This document shows positions 1-8,652 of a stretch of 64,000 bases of DNA, one piece after another. Position 1 is the first letter of the stretch. Every line of letters starts with the position of its first letter. The position numbers and the translations under genes were made by a program. Below the pieces are notes generated by a model, which was not told where the DNA came from, did not search any database, and was given only the letters and a program-made list of their open reading frames with translations. This stretch comes from [Clostridium] saccharolyticum WM1 (GTDB lineage Bacteria; Bacillota; Clostridia; Lachnospirales; Lachnospiraceae), in assembly GCF_000144625.1 (NCBI RefSeq), contig NC_014376.1, forward strand, positions 2,976,001 through 3,040,000. The letters are read 5' to 3'.

Positions 1-230
1 GCTGCCTTACCTTCATCAGCATAGATACCGGCACAGTTCCAACTTTTGTTCATTCCGATTTTTCTTGTGTAATAAGCTATTTGAGCATCATAGCTATTTT
101 CCTGCTGCTCAAATCTTGTACTGACCCTGCAGTATGCTGCTACATTTAGAGTTTTGTGTTCAATCCTAATATGTGAGTCATACTTGGGATCGGGCGGGAT
201 TATTGTAATGTCCTTTTGCTGCACTTTCAT
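1..230 (-). CDS. Large serine recombinase, N-terminal part (runs off left edge)
   Basis: The gene starts at the ATG at 228-230, preceded by AAAGGAG, and reads leftward out of the window, so only about 76 residues are visible. They form the start of a resolvase domain: YCRVST carries the nucleophilic serine at residue 37, and a NWxCAGIxADEGK stretch follows. The protein is a close paralogue of the recombinase at 6075-7730; both begin with a short lead followed by [29 protein letters not shown]. Family knowledge: large serine integrases/transposases cut both att sites through a 5' phosphoserine bond. A likely -10 (TATAAT at about 261-266 on the minus strand) lies upstream. It probably belongs to a second integrated element or an older copy of the same recombination module. 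The C-terminal domains cannot be seen. Confidence 0.85.
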   Translation of the reverse strand, partial: MKVQQKDITIIPPDPKYDSHIRIEHKTLNVAAYCRVSTRFEQQENSYDAQIAYYTRKIGMNKSWNCAGIYADEGKA

Positions 231-356
231 TCTCTCCTTTATAGATTTAATTTTTACTTTCTTATTATACAAAATCAAATCTATTTTAGAAATCAATCAA
301 AGTTGTAACAAAACCAAAGAGCCTCAGCGTACGCCAAAGCCCTTGTAACGGAATTA

Positions 357-2003
357 TCAAATTTTTTTATGTTCCTTAATCACGCTCAAATTAGCTTTGA
401 TGATTTGCTTCTCATGATACATCTTTTCATCAGCAGCACTAATCAAATCATCAACATGAGTTTTCTGTTTATTGTCAAAATCAACGACTCCATGGCTTAC
501 ACTGATTAAGTAAGCTCTGTCTTCATTATTATTAATTTGATTATACTCTTGAACAATTCTCTCCCATATTTTTTCAGCCATATCGATTCCAATACCATTA
601 AATACAATTAAAAACTCATCTCCGCCTAATCGCACTAAAAAGTCTTGTTCGCGGATTGTTCTTTTTATAATATCAGCTACCGTTATTATGAGTTCATCTC
701 CCAATTTATGTCCGAGTGTATCGTTAACTTCCTTTAGGCCATTAATATCGATAAAACATAAACTACCTAAAAATTGACGTCTATCATCAGATGGAAATAA
801 CTCATTCAGCTTAGCAATACCTGCACGTCTATTAAAGGTCTTTGTAAGCGGGTCAAACTCGGAATAATATTTAATTCTCGAATACGTCTTTCTATTAACA
901 TAGACTAAGAACCCAACTATGCCTGAAATGATGCCTATCAAAATAAAATAATAAATATTCTTTACGAAAACATCTAAGCCCATTGCCCATACATTGTCAT
1001 TAAAAAGCTCTCCGTTTTTCTGAGTTCTTTCGATTAATGAAACAATATACCAACTTCCATCCCCAAGAATAATCTGTTGATCGTGGATGTTCATTTTGTC
1101 CGCATTGAATTTATGACTTAAAACAACCGGTGTTACTGTTATCAGTCCTTTTTCAGTAGTAAATTGAGACTTGTTTTCAATAAGAGACTTCCACTCATTT
1201 GGAAAATCATGTTCAAAAGTTTTTTCTTTTTTCTCATCAAACATAAAGTTCCAATCATTCTCAGGATTTGATGACGATAAACTGTACCCATTTGCATTCA
1301 GTAGAATGATTTCGCCTTGACTATTATTCGCCAAATCTCTAAATCCTGACAACATATAATCAGCGAGATAATTCAACACAATGATACCTTGTAGTTTGCC
1401 TTTCTCATCATAAACTGGAGTGGAAAGACGGATCATTGGCTTATAAGGAATCTCTATTTTACCTTGCTCAATATTTAAATCGAGAGGAGATACATAGACA
1501 CTCTCCTCATTGAGTTTTACTGTTTCAGTAAAATAGTAGCGATCTTTTTTATTTTGTAAATCTTTTGCAGGTACAATGTACCCGCCTTTTTCACTAATGT
1601 TAATACGGATTTTTTCATCTCCATTAGCATCTATATATCTGATCTGATCATATATACGCCTTTGAGTAGAAAACTCAGCCCAGTTAGCAGCTACATTTAC
1701 ATAGCTGTTCGTATCTAATAATTCATTTTCAAATGCATGATGGAGGTAATGTAGGTCTGATAATACCATGCTAAATTCACGCCCCATGAAGTCGCTTTCT
1801 AGTTTAACCACCCTTTGTTCTTGACTCTGCACAGCCTCAATCTTAGTTGTTCGTACTTCTTTTTCAAGAAAAAATAAAACCAAAAACGAGAGAGCAAATA
1901 CCAATGCAAAAGATATTATGAAATACCCTATAGTGTTCCTTTTGTTATGACCAATATCCCCATCCAACAACAGCACCTCTTTTCTTTCTGCTTTACAGAA
2001 CAA
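357..2003 (-). CDS. Membrane diguanylate cyclase with extracytoplasmic sensor domain
   Basis: Predicted to make cyclic di-GMP from two GTP at the membrane. A first membrane segment lies at about residues 25-46, then a roughly 300-residue extracytoplasmic region that looks like a dCache-type sensor, then a second membrane segment at about 349-371 and a GGDEF domain to the C terminus. The GGDEF signature is intact at 460-464, and an RxxD product-inhibition site (REQD) sits five residues before it, so feedback control is likely. The open frame has no early ATG. Position 2003 is a TTG, and another TTG at 1967 has a better-spaced GAGGTG, so the true start may be 1967. It is the last gene of a three-gene unit with the hemerythrin (5-bp gap) and the PAS-GGDEF-HD-GYP protein. 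The ligand of the sensor domain is unknown. Confidence 0.88.
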   Translation of the reverse strand: MFCKAERKEVLLLDGDIGHNKRNTIGYFIISFALVFALSFLVLFFLEKEVRTTKIEAVQSQEQRVVKLESDFMGREFSMVLSDLHYLHHAFENELLDTNSYVNVAANWAEFSTQRRIYDQIRYIDANGDEKIRINISEKGGYIVPAKDLQNKKDRYYFTETVKLNEESVYVSPLDLNIEQGKIEIPYKPMIRLSTPVYDEKGKLQGIIVLNYLADYMLSGFRDLANNSQGEIILLNANGYSLSSSNPENDWNFMFDEKKEKTFEHDFPNEWKSLIENKSQFTTEKGLITVTPVVLSHKFNADKMNIHDQQIILGDGSWYIVSLIERTQKNGELFNDNVWAMGLDVFVKNIYYFILIGIISGIVGFLVYVNRKTYSRIKYYSEFDPLTKTFNRRAGIAKLNELFPSDDRRQFLGSLCFIDINGLKEVNDTLGHKLGDELIITVADIIKRTIREQDFLVRLGGDEFLIVFNGIGIDMAEKIWERIVQEYNQINNNEDRAYLISVSHGVVDFDNKQKTHVDDLISAADEKMYHEKQIIKANLSVIKEHKKI

Positions 2004-2008
2004 ATTAT

Positions 2009-2425
2009 TTATTTCATACCAAGTTTAAGTAAATAGTCTTTATACATGAAATCCGTTGTAATGATATGTTTGAATACCCATTGAACAATTTTTCCAAGCA
2101 GTTCTTTCAAGAACATTTTCTGATTGTCATCAATATTCTCGAGATTTACTGATTCAATGTACGCAATAAAATCATCATGTTCCTTCTTGTGCTCGTCGTA
2201 TTCCGGGTATTTATACTTAATAAAAAGCTCTTCTTCGGTATTAAAATGATAAATAGTATAATCTTTTAGTTCCTCAATCACCGTAAAGATTTCATCATAA
2301 TTATCATCGTCCTCTTCGTGATTGATTAATAATTCGTTGATGCGATTGCCAATTTCAAGCAACATCTTGTGTTGGTCATCGATTGAACCTATGCCTAACT
2401 CAAATTCCTTTTTCCATAGAAACAT
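2009..2425 (-). CDS. Bacteriohemerythrin
   Basis: A 138-residue hemerythrin-like protein of normal length for single-domain bacteriohemerythrins, which bind O2 or NO at a non-heme di-iron centre. All expected ligands are visible in order: H19, H60 and E64 (HFNTE), H79 and H83 (HKKEH), H120 and D125 (HIITTD). The start at 2425 is preceded by AAAGGGGGAT overlapping the end of the previous gene, with one base between the stop and this ATG. It is sandwiched between two cyclic-di-GMP enzymes, so a role in oxygen or redox input to that signalling is a reasonable inference but not shown by sequence. It is soluble, with no signal peptide. Confidence 0.93.
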   Translation of the reverse strand: MFLWKKEFELGIGSIDDQHKMLLEIGNRINELLINHEEDDDNYDEIFTVIEELKDYTIYHFNTEEELFIKYKYPEYDEHKKEHDDFIAYIESVNLENIDDNQKMFLKELLGKIVQWVFKHIITTDFMYKDYLLKLGMK

Positions 2426-2426
2426 T

Positions 2427-5183
2427 TTAATGATCCCCCTTTAATTCAGTTGTAAAGTTACCATTCATCATCCAACAGTACTTTTCGCAAGCATGAACGA
2501 TATCTGGGTCAAATTGAGTGCCCGCACAGCGTTTCAATTCTTCGATAGCCTGTTCATGAGAGAAAGCTTCTTTATATGTCCTAGTGGCCGTCATAGCTTC
2601 ATAAGCATCTGCTACTGTTATGATTCTCGCAACCAGTGGAATATCTTCTCCTGAGATACCTCTTGGATATCCTTTCCCATCCCATCGTTCATGATGGGAT
2701 AAAACATATTCTGCAAGTCTGGTATATACATCCGCAGATTTTAAAATGTGGTAACTGATCTCCGGATGCTTTTTAATCTCCGTAAATTCAGCATCTGTGA
2801 GTTTACCAGGCTTGTTCAATATGTCGTTATTGATTGCAATTTTTCCGATATCATGCATTAATCCAGCTAGTTCTAATTCTTTAAGCACTTCATCATCTAA
2901 TTTCATGGACTCGCCAATTTTTCGACATAATTTTCCAACGCGTTCTGAGTGAACTTTTTCTCTTGCATTGGTTTCATGAAGTGTTTGCATAATCACTTTT
3001 ATTGTTTGATTTCTCATGCTTTGGCTTTCGGTAATCTTTTTGCGATACATGTAGTCTTCAGCTTTGGCAAACACTTCCTTTATATCTTGGCTAATATATT
3101 CTTTTGTCTCCCAACCAATTGAAACTGATATGACAATATTGTCTACCTTTTGTTCGTCAATAGCTTTGTAAATTCTTTTAACAATCAGCTCCGCTTCTGT
3201 AGGACTTGTCTTAGGGAGTAATATGATAAATTCATCTCCACCTATTCTTGAAATAATGTCATCTGTTCGACACTCATTTTTAAGAACTTTTGCTACATTC
3301 TTCAAAAGCAAATCGCCCGCTTCATGGCCAAAAGCATCATTGGTAAGCTTAAGTCCATTAACGTCTAGCATGGCAATTGTAAACGGTAAGTTTCTTTCGA
3401 CATCTAATCTCAACAATTCTTCTTCGAAGAAATGTCTATTGTATAGTCCTGTAAGTTGGTCGTGATAGCTCAAATATTGAATTTTCTCTTGTTTTTCTCT
3501 CTTATCACTACAATCTCTAAATACGACAACCACACCTGTAATATTTCCTTTTTCATCTCTAATTGGTGCTGCACTATCCTCAATAGGCACTTCTTCAGCA
3601 TTCTTTTTGATAAGCAATGTATGATTTTCAAGTTCAATAATTTCCTCGGTTTTAAACACCTTTTCTACCGGATCATCACATTTCGTTCTAGTAAATTCAT
3701 TGATAATTACAAAAACACTTTTAAACGGATGACCCTTTGCTTCTTCCATTGTCCAGCCAGTTAAACTTTCTGCAACACTGTTCATGATATCAACGTTTCC
3801 GTTAATATCCGTGGAAATTACACCATCGCCAATAGAATGAAGTGTTGTTTTGAATAAGGTTCTTTCTTCTTCATTGATATGTTCCAGCTCTTTAATCTTC
3901 GAAATATTTATATGGCAACCAACCATCCTAAGAGGTTTATCTCCATCCCATTCAACAACTCGACCTGAACATATAACCCATACTGTAGAACCATTTTTAT
4001 GATGATATCTAACTTCGTTATAGAACGGAACTTCGCCCTTAGATGAAACGTGTTTTTCAAATTGTTCAAAAACTCTTGGAAGATCCTCCCTAAAAATAAT
4101 GGCTTGCCAAGCCTCTGGGGAATTCTCAAGTTCATCATTTGAATAACCAAACATGGTCTTAAATGATGGACTCAAATATTCTGTGTTCGCCTTCAAATCC
4201 CAATCCCAATAACCAGAAAGAGTATCTTCTAAAATTGTTTCAAGAAGTCTCTTTTCACTTTCAATCTGTTCTTGTGCTTTTTTCTCTAACGTTACATCTG
4301 TAAAAACAGTAACGAAATAATTCGCCTGTGGGCTGTACACATTCACATTAAAATGCTTGTCCAATTCGCTAGAGTAATTCGAGAATTTCACGTTTTTTCC
4401 GTGGATTGCAACATCACCATAGGTGTCAATCCAGTATTGTTCTGTATTAGGGAACACTTCTTTTACAGTCTTATCTTTGATTTTATCAATCTGTAAGCCT
4501 GTAATTTTTTCGAATGCATGATTAGCATCTAAAAAACGATAGTCAATTGGTTGACCATCTTGATTTACCACTATTTCGTGTAGTGCGAATCCTTCGTTCA
4601 TGTTTTCAAAAAGGGTTTTGAACTTATTTTTATTAGTTCTTTCATTCTTTTTAACTCGATTTATAACGAAAACAGCAATAATTAATGTGACGATAATAGC
4701 TCCAAACAAATAAATCACCATCATTTTATTTCTGATTGCTTCTCTTTCTGCTAGCTTTTTTGCCGTAATATCATGGACTATTGAAAACAGAACAGCATTA
4801 CCTGTCTTGTCGCTTGCCGGAGAAGAATAAACCTCAACATCTTTTATTGATCCATCCTTTAAACGGTGTTTAAACTCAAAGTAATTTCTTTTTTCAAGGA
4901 TAGCGGCTTTCATTTCTTCTTTTATTTCTTGATCAGATAGTATATTAATTTCACTGATTTTCATTTTAGTAAGTTCTTTTCTCGTGTATCCATAAAAGTC
5001 AGCGGCTGCACTGTTTGCATCTATAATATCCCCAGTTGTCGAATCAATGAGAAGCATAACAGATTTGTTATTCTCAAATATAGTATCCGGATTATAAGCA
5101 TCAGTAGTATCAGCATACGCAGATACACTAGCCAATGATATAAAAATGATTAATAGTGAGAAAATAAAGTAAAACCTTTTCAT
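2427..5183 (-). CDS. PAS-sensor protein with GGDEF and HD-GYP domains
   Basis: A 918-residue cyclic-di-GMP signalling protein. An N-terminal signal-like segment (about 1-24) is followed by a PAS domain (about 35-145) that should lie outside the membrane, a membrane segment (about 154-176), and three cytoplasmic PAS regions (about 190-300, 305-430, 440-560). A GGDEF domain follows, with GGDEF near residue 645 and an RxxD I-site (RTDD) five residues before it. Last is an HD-GYP domain: HDIGK near 775, and HHERWDGKGYP near 830. GGDEF domains make and HD-GYP domains hydrolyse cyclic di-GMP, so the protein may be bifunctional or one domain may regulate the other. First gene of the operon with the hemerythrin and the second GGDEF protein. 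The promoter candidate is at 5442-5470, giving a leader of about 250 nt. Confidence 0.9.
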   Translation of the reverse strand: MKRFYFIFSLLIIFISLASVSAYADTTDAYNPDTIFENNKSVMLLIDSTTGDIIDANSAAADFYGYTRKELTKMKISEINILSDQEIKEEMKAAILEKRNYFEFKHRLKDGSIKDVEVYSSPASDKTGNAVLFSIVHDITAKKLAEREAIRNKMMVIYLFGAIIVTLIIAVFVINRVKKNERTNKNKFKTLFENMNEGFALHEIVVNQDGQPIDYRFLDANHAFEKITGLQIDKIKDKTVKEVFPNTEQYWIDTYGDVAIHGKNVKFSNYSSELDKHFNVNVYSPQANYFVTVFTDVTLEKKAQEQIESEKRLLETILEDTLSGYWDWDLKANTEYLSPSFKTMFGYSNDELENSPEAWQAIIFREDLPRVFEQFEKHVSSKGEVPFYNEVRYHHKNGSTVWVICSGRVVEWDGDKPLRMVGCHINISKIKELEHINEEERTLFKTTLHSIGDGVISTDINGNVDIMNSVAESLTGWTMEEAKGHPFKSVFVIINEFTRTKCDDPVEKVFKTEEIIELENHTLLIKKNAEEVPIEDSAAPIRDEKGNITGVVVVFRDCSDKREKQEKIQYLSYHDQLTGLYNRHFFEEELLRLDVERNLPFTIAMLDVNGLKLTNDAFGHEAGDLLLKNVAKVLKNECRTDDIISRIGGDEFIILLPKTSPTEAELIVKRIYKAIDEQKVDNIVISVSIGWETKEYISQDIKEVFAKAEDYMYRKKITESQSMRNQTIKVIMQTLHETNAREKVHSERVGKLCRKIGESMKLDDEVLKELELAGLMHDIGKIAINNDILNKPGKLTDAEFTEIKKHPEISYHILKSADVYTRLAEYVLSHHERWDGKGYPRGISGEDIPLVARIITVADAYEAMTATRTYKEAFSHEQAIEELKRCAGTQFDPDIVHACEKYCWMMNGNFTTELKGDH

Positions 5184-5289
5184 TTGTTGGTACCCCTATC
5201 TATTTCAACTCTATCTATATAGAGTGAGATTTTTATTTGAATTCGAGGAAAACATACTAATCAGTGTATACATACCCATATCATTAAGA

Positions 5290-5309
5290 AAAGCACACCT
5301 ATGTGCTTT
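5290..5309 (-). terminator. Stem-loop in leader of the PAS-GGDEF-HD-GYP gene
   Basis: AAAGCACA-TAGG-TGTGCTTT on the minus strand: a perfect 8-bp stem with a 4-nt loop, followed by TCTTAAT. It lies between the promoter candidate and the start codon, so it could act as an attenuator or a weak terminator. I do not see the conserved GEMM (c-di-GMP riboswitch) core around it. Confidence 0.4.
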
Positions 5310-5441
5310 CCTAAGCTTTGCTTCAATTGGCATCAGCTCTATTCCTTATATTATCGACAAATATTACGAAATGCTTTATATTTTGCACACACCTTGATTT
5401 TGATCGTCTTTAATGTTATTCTTAATATTTTTACAATCTAA

Positions 5442-5470
5442 ATTATACCAGATTGCAAATACATTCGCAA
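5442..5470 (-). promoter_or_regulatory. Promoter of the cyclic-di-GMP operon
   Basis: Minus-strand TTGCGA, 17-bp spacer, TATAAT with an upstream TG (extended -10). Transcription would start near 5435, leaving a leader of about 250 nt before the ATG at 5183. Apart from the stem-loop at 5290-5309 and the hairpin at 5517-5547, I see nothing else recognizable in 5184-5554. Confidence 0.6.
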
Positions 5471-5516
5471 TGTAATTTGCTTGCAGAAATCTAGTTATTG
5501 CAACAGCTATGTAAGT

Positions 5517-5547
5517 TAGCGTATCACATTTTTCAATGGATACGCTA
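5517..5547 (-). terminator. Stem-loop downstream of the recombinase module
   Basis: TAGCGTATC and GATACGCTA form a perfect 9-bp stem around a 13-nt loop, eight bases after the stop of the 5555-5947 gene. There is no clear T-run after it on either strand, so it may be a weak terminator or a site used at the element boundary rather than a classic intrinsic terminator. Confidence 0.4.
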
Positions 5548-5554
5548 TTCCAAT

Positions 5555-5947
5555 CTACAGCATCCTAAATTCTGCCTGCATCACTGCCTCTTCCTCAGCA
5601 GCCCAGAGCTCTTCCATTTCTTCTCTGGTTGCTACCGCTATGTCTTTAGGTTCTGCTTCTCCCATCTGTATTGGAGCAAGGTGTGGAATAATCTCTCGGC
5701 ACAAATCCTGATCCGGGCAATTCATTAGAAATCCACCAAATACTGATTCGCAAATCAATCTGTCACACATATCTGTCATGATGATCTTATCCGCTATATA
5801 AGCATTTTTTCCAATGAAATTGGCAATGTTTTCTGCTGTCATCTTGAACATATAATCGGTATGCGTTCCTTGATTTTCTCTTTTGAAAACACAGGCATAT
5901 CCAAGGTTACCGTCTTCCATCAGTTCATATAGTTCTTCTTTCGTCAT
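5555..5947 (-). CDS. Hypothetical acidic protein downstream of serine recombinases
   Basis: A protein of about 130 residues that I do not recognise as a named family. It is acidic and methionine-rich, with no membrane segment and no obvious catalytic motif; the C terminus is a Glu/Ala-rich helix-like stretch (EEMEELWAAEEEAV). Two in-frame ATGs exist at 5953 and 5947; GGAG is spaced correctly (8 nt) for 5947, so that start is preferred. It is the last gene on the minus strand after the three serine recombinases, 127 bp past the last one, and is presumably part of the same recombination end. Possible roles such as a directionality or accessory factor are only a guess from position. Confidence 0.65.
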   Translation of the reverse strand: MTKEELYELMEDGNLGYACVFKRENQGTHTDYMFKMTAENIANFIGKNAYIADKIIMTDMCDRLICESVFGGFLMNCPDQDLCREIIPHLAPIQMGEAEPKDIAVATREEMEELWAAEEEAVMQAEFRML

Positions 5948-6074
5948 TATCATTTCTCCATTCTTTAAGTCGTTTGGGCAGATCTTTAGCTTTACTGAAT
6001 CGGCAAGTCCAAACAGAAAACCGCAGCTACTTATTCAGCCACGGCCATTGTTCCTTTTCTGTTATTCCTATTTA

Positions 6075-7730
6075 TTAGTCTTCGAAATAATCCACACTCT
6101 CAGTCATAACAATCCCTGAGTGAAACTGTATGGTAATTTTCATGCCCTTATTGACCTTGATGCTGTAGATTAATCTTTTCACCAGTTCTTGATCAAACTC
6201 TCTTACCTCTGGGTTTACGGTCTTGATTGCCTTGTCCAGTTCATCAACTCTTTCGGCATAGTTCTCAGCTTGCTTCTGTGCCCTTACAAGCTGTATTTTC
6301 GCCTGTTTTAGCTCGTTTATCTGCTCGGATAACTTTCTGTATGCTTCATCAAACTCTTCGCTGACAGCTCCTTGTCGTGCGTTATCTTCGATGAGCGTCA
6401 GCATCTGTTTTTGCAGGGCATCGATCTGGTCATCGTATTCAGTTGTAACCCCTTTGGTGCTATAGTTACCGATGACTCGAATCACATTCTCTCTAAAGGT
6501 TCCGATAAAATCGCCGTTATTTTCGACCACTTTATTGATTGCCTTCATGATTGCATCGTGCAGTTGTTCTTCTTTCAGGGTTGGCGAGTGATGACATTTG
6601 GAGCTTGTCCCTTGCTTAAGTCTGTCCTCACAGCGCCATACTGCTGATTTCTGACCATATTTAGACCATGTCTGTCTTCTGTATGAGTGACCGCATTCTC
6701 CGCAAGTCAGGAGTTCCGTCAGCACATATTTTGAGCTATATTTGCTCTTTTCTTTCTTAGCCTTATTTGCCTTTCTTGTTACTGCAGCTTTGTTGAGACT
6801 TGCTCTTCTGGCTTTTTCAACCTGTACTTGGTGAAACAGCTCTTTCGGGATAATCGCCTCATGGTTGTCTTCGATATAGTACTGTGGTGCATACCCTTGG
6901 TTCTTGACCTTCTTTTTCGTGAGGAAGTCGATGGTGTAAGTTTTCTGCATGCAGGCATCTCCGCAGAACTTCTCGTTTGAGAGCATCTTATCGATGGTGC
7001 CAGGATGCCAGTTTTCGAGCCCTGTTACGGTCTTTATGCCGTCATCTTGTAGTCCTTTGGCAATCTGTATGATGCTTTTTCCCTCCAGATACTCTCTGAA
7101 AATCCGTTTAACAATCACTGCTTCATCCGGAACGATGATGAGGTTACCATCGTCATCTTTAGTGTAGCCGAGAAACTTCTTATGGTTTACCGATATGATG
7201 CCGTTTTCAAATCTTCTGGTTAAGCCCCACCTTGTATTTTCGCTGATATTCCGGCTTTCCTCCTGAGCCTGACTACTTAGGATCGTAATCAGGAGTTCGC
7301 CACCGCTTTCCATGGTGTTGACGCCCTCTTTTTCGAAGATTACCGGCACATTCTTTTCTTTAAGCTTTCGAATGCACTGCAGGGCATCAACTGTGTTTCT
7401 AGCGAATCGGCTAACCGATTTTGTCAGTACCAGATCCACTTTTCCAGCCATGCATGCATCAATCATGGCATTGAAATCGTCACGTTTCTTTGTCTGTGTG
7501 GCGCTTTTCCCATCATCGGCGAATATTCCAGCACACTTCCAGTTTGGGTTGCTATTGATTTTTTCTGTATAATAATCGACCTGCGCTTCGTAGCTGCCTT
7601 CCTGCTGTTCTAGAAGCGTACTGACTCTGCAATAAGCGGCTACCCTGAGCGTTTTCTGTTCTACTCGTACATGTCTATCATATTTCATTTGAGGCGGTAT
7701 GATTGCTACCGTCTTTTTTGCTACTGCCAT
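6075..7730 (-). CDS. Large serine recombinase (third of trio)
   Basis: A 551-residue site-specific recombinase. The resolvase domain has YCRVST with nucleophile S37 and the conserved TKSVSRFARN helix. A recombinase domain follows (FLGYTKDDDGN, then the IxxMLxNEKFCGD region), then a zinc-ribbon (CGECGHSYRR ... WRCEDR) and a C-terminal coiled coil (about 440-520). This is the full architecture of large serine integrases. The frame could begin at 7739, but GAAAGGA is positioned for the ATG at 7730, so that start is chosen. It overlaps the end of the catalytically incomplete recombinase by 53 bp, indicating translational coupling. Close paralogue of the fragment at 1-230. Probably acts with the other two proteins at the element ends. 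Confidence 0.93.
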   Translation of the reverse strand: MAVAKKTVAIIPPQMKYDRHVRVEQKTLRVAAYCRVSTLLEQQEGSYEAQVDYYTEKINSNPNWKCAGIFADDGKSATQTKKRDDFNAMIDACMAGKVDLVLTKSVSRFARNTVDALQCIRKLKEKNVPVIFEKEGVNTMESGGELLITILSSQAQEESRNISENTRWGLTRRFENGIISVNHKKFLGYTKDDDGNLIIVPDEAVIVKRIFREYLEGKSIIQIAKGLQDDGIKTVTGLENWHPGTIDKMLSNEKFCGDACMQKTYTIDFLTKKKVKNQGYAPQYYIEDNHEAIIPKELFHQVQVEKARRASLNKAAVTRKANKAKKEKSKYSSKYVLTELLTCGECGHSYRRQTWSKYGQKSAVWRCEDRLKQGTSSKCHHSPTLKEEQLHDAIMKAINKVVENNGDFIGTFRENVIRVIGNYSTKGVTTEYDDQIDALQKQMLTLIEDNARQGAVSEEFDEAYRKLSEQINELKQAKIQLVRAQKQAENYAERVDELDKAIKTVNPEVREFDQELVKRLIYSIKVNKGMKITIQFHSGIVMTESVDYFED

Positions 7731-8652
7731 GGTTACCATCCTTTCTTTGGGTTTCTATGGGTCTTTCTATGGTGATGCCACCTATAAATTCAACCGCTAT
7801 CTTGGTTTCTTTATAAATGGTCATTTGCTTAATAATCGTTTTGAACAGTTCCTCGTCAAATTCCGTCAAGGTGGTGTTTTCCGCAAGAGCTTCTTTCAAC
7901 TTCTCAGCATTTCTTGGTTGATCATATACTTTGGCCCCTGCATAGTAGAGCTGCGCTCGCCTGAGTATCAGTTCCGGTAGTATCGGATTCGAGTAGTCAC
8001 CTTCCAGCTCCAGTTCCTTAATCCGGTTTTCTGTCTCTCTTAAATCCAAGCTCATCTTCGGCGGTTCTTGCGGTTTGATTTTTTCGATCAGCCACCTTTG
8101 CCTTAATAGTTGATTGGTGGCTTCTATAAAAATCTCTTTCAAGTCTTCATCAGTGAAGAAATGGTTTTTGCACAAAACCCGGTTTTGGTAGATATAGTGT
8201 TTGCACTTCCATTTGACCTTTTCAGAAGACTTTCCAGCATGCTCGATGTACTTCTTGTAGTTTTCACCACATTCGCCGCATCGGATCATGCCGCTGAAAA
8301 CCGTTTGATTTCGAATGGCTTGCACTTGCTGTGTTCTACTGAGTTTCTTCTCTACTCTTCCCCTTCGCTCCTGTGCCTTTTTAAAGGTCTCGTCATCAAT
8401 AAGTCTTGGATATAATTCGTCCCCTTGATACCTGATGTTCTGCAGGATCTTCCCCACTGAACCATGATTCCAATTCGGCTTCTTATTAGCATTAAGTACG
8501 CCTATTGCGGTCAGGTCTTTTGCGATGGCAAACATAGATTTCCCAGCGATGTAATCTGCAAAAATTGATTTTACCGTTTTCGCATGTTCCTCTTGTATTT
8601 CAACTGCTCCATTCACCATCTTGTATCCCATGGGCATATGTCTTTGCATCAT
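7678..8652 (-). CDS. Recombinase-like protein lacking the resolvase catalytic domain (second of trio)
   Basis: 324 residues that start directly in the recombinase DNA-binding domain (GYKMVNGAVEIQ ... IAKDLTAIGVLN ... VGKILQNIRYQGD). A zinc-ribbon (IRCGECGENYKK ... WKCKHY) and a helical C terminus follow. There is no YxRVS/T serine motif and no resolvase fold, so it cannot itself cut DNA by the serine mechanism. The ATG overlaps the stop of the upstream recombinase (ATGA, 8649-8652), so this is a genuine gene start rather than a frameshifted remnant. Similar catalytic-less partners occur in tandem recombinase modules of Clostridia; a role as an architectural or specificity subunit of a hetero-complex is inferred. 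Confidence 0.85.
   Translation of the reverse strand: MMQRHMPMGYKMVNGAVEIQEEHAKTVKSIFADYIAGKSMFAIAKDLTAIGVLNANKKPNWNHGSVGKILQNIRYQGDELYPRLIDDETFKKAQERRGRVEKKLSRTQQVQAIRNQTVFSGMIRCGECGENYKKYIEHAGKSSEKVKWKCKHYIYQNRVLCKNHFFTDEDLKEIFIEATNQLLRQRWLIEKIKPQEPPKMSLDLRETENRIKELELEGDYSNPILPELILRRAQLYYAGAKVYDQPRNAEKLKEALAENTTLTEFDEELFKTIIKQMTIYKETKIAVEFIGGITIERPIETQRKDGNHGSSKKDGSNHTASNEI

Noticed and set aside
154..348. Plus-strand ORF of 64 codons
   Set aside because: It lies opposite the recombinase start and its promoter; no ribosome site and no family resemblance.
5184..5440. GEMM-type c-di-GMP riboswitch before the PAS-GGDEF-HD-GYP gene
   Set aside because: Only a GCAAAGC-like string is present; the paired arms and tetraloop receptor of the class are not seen.
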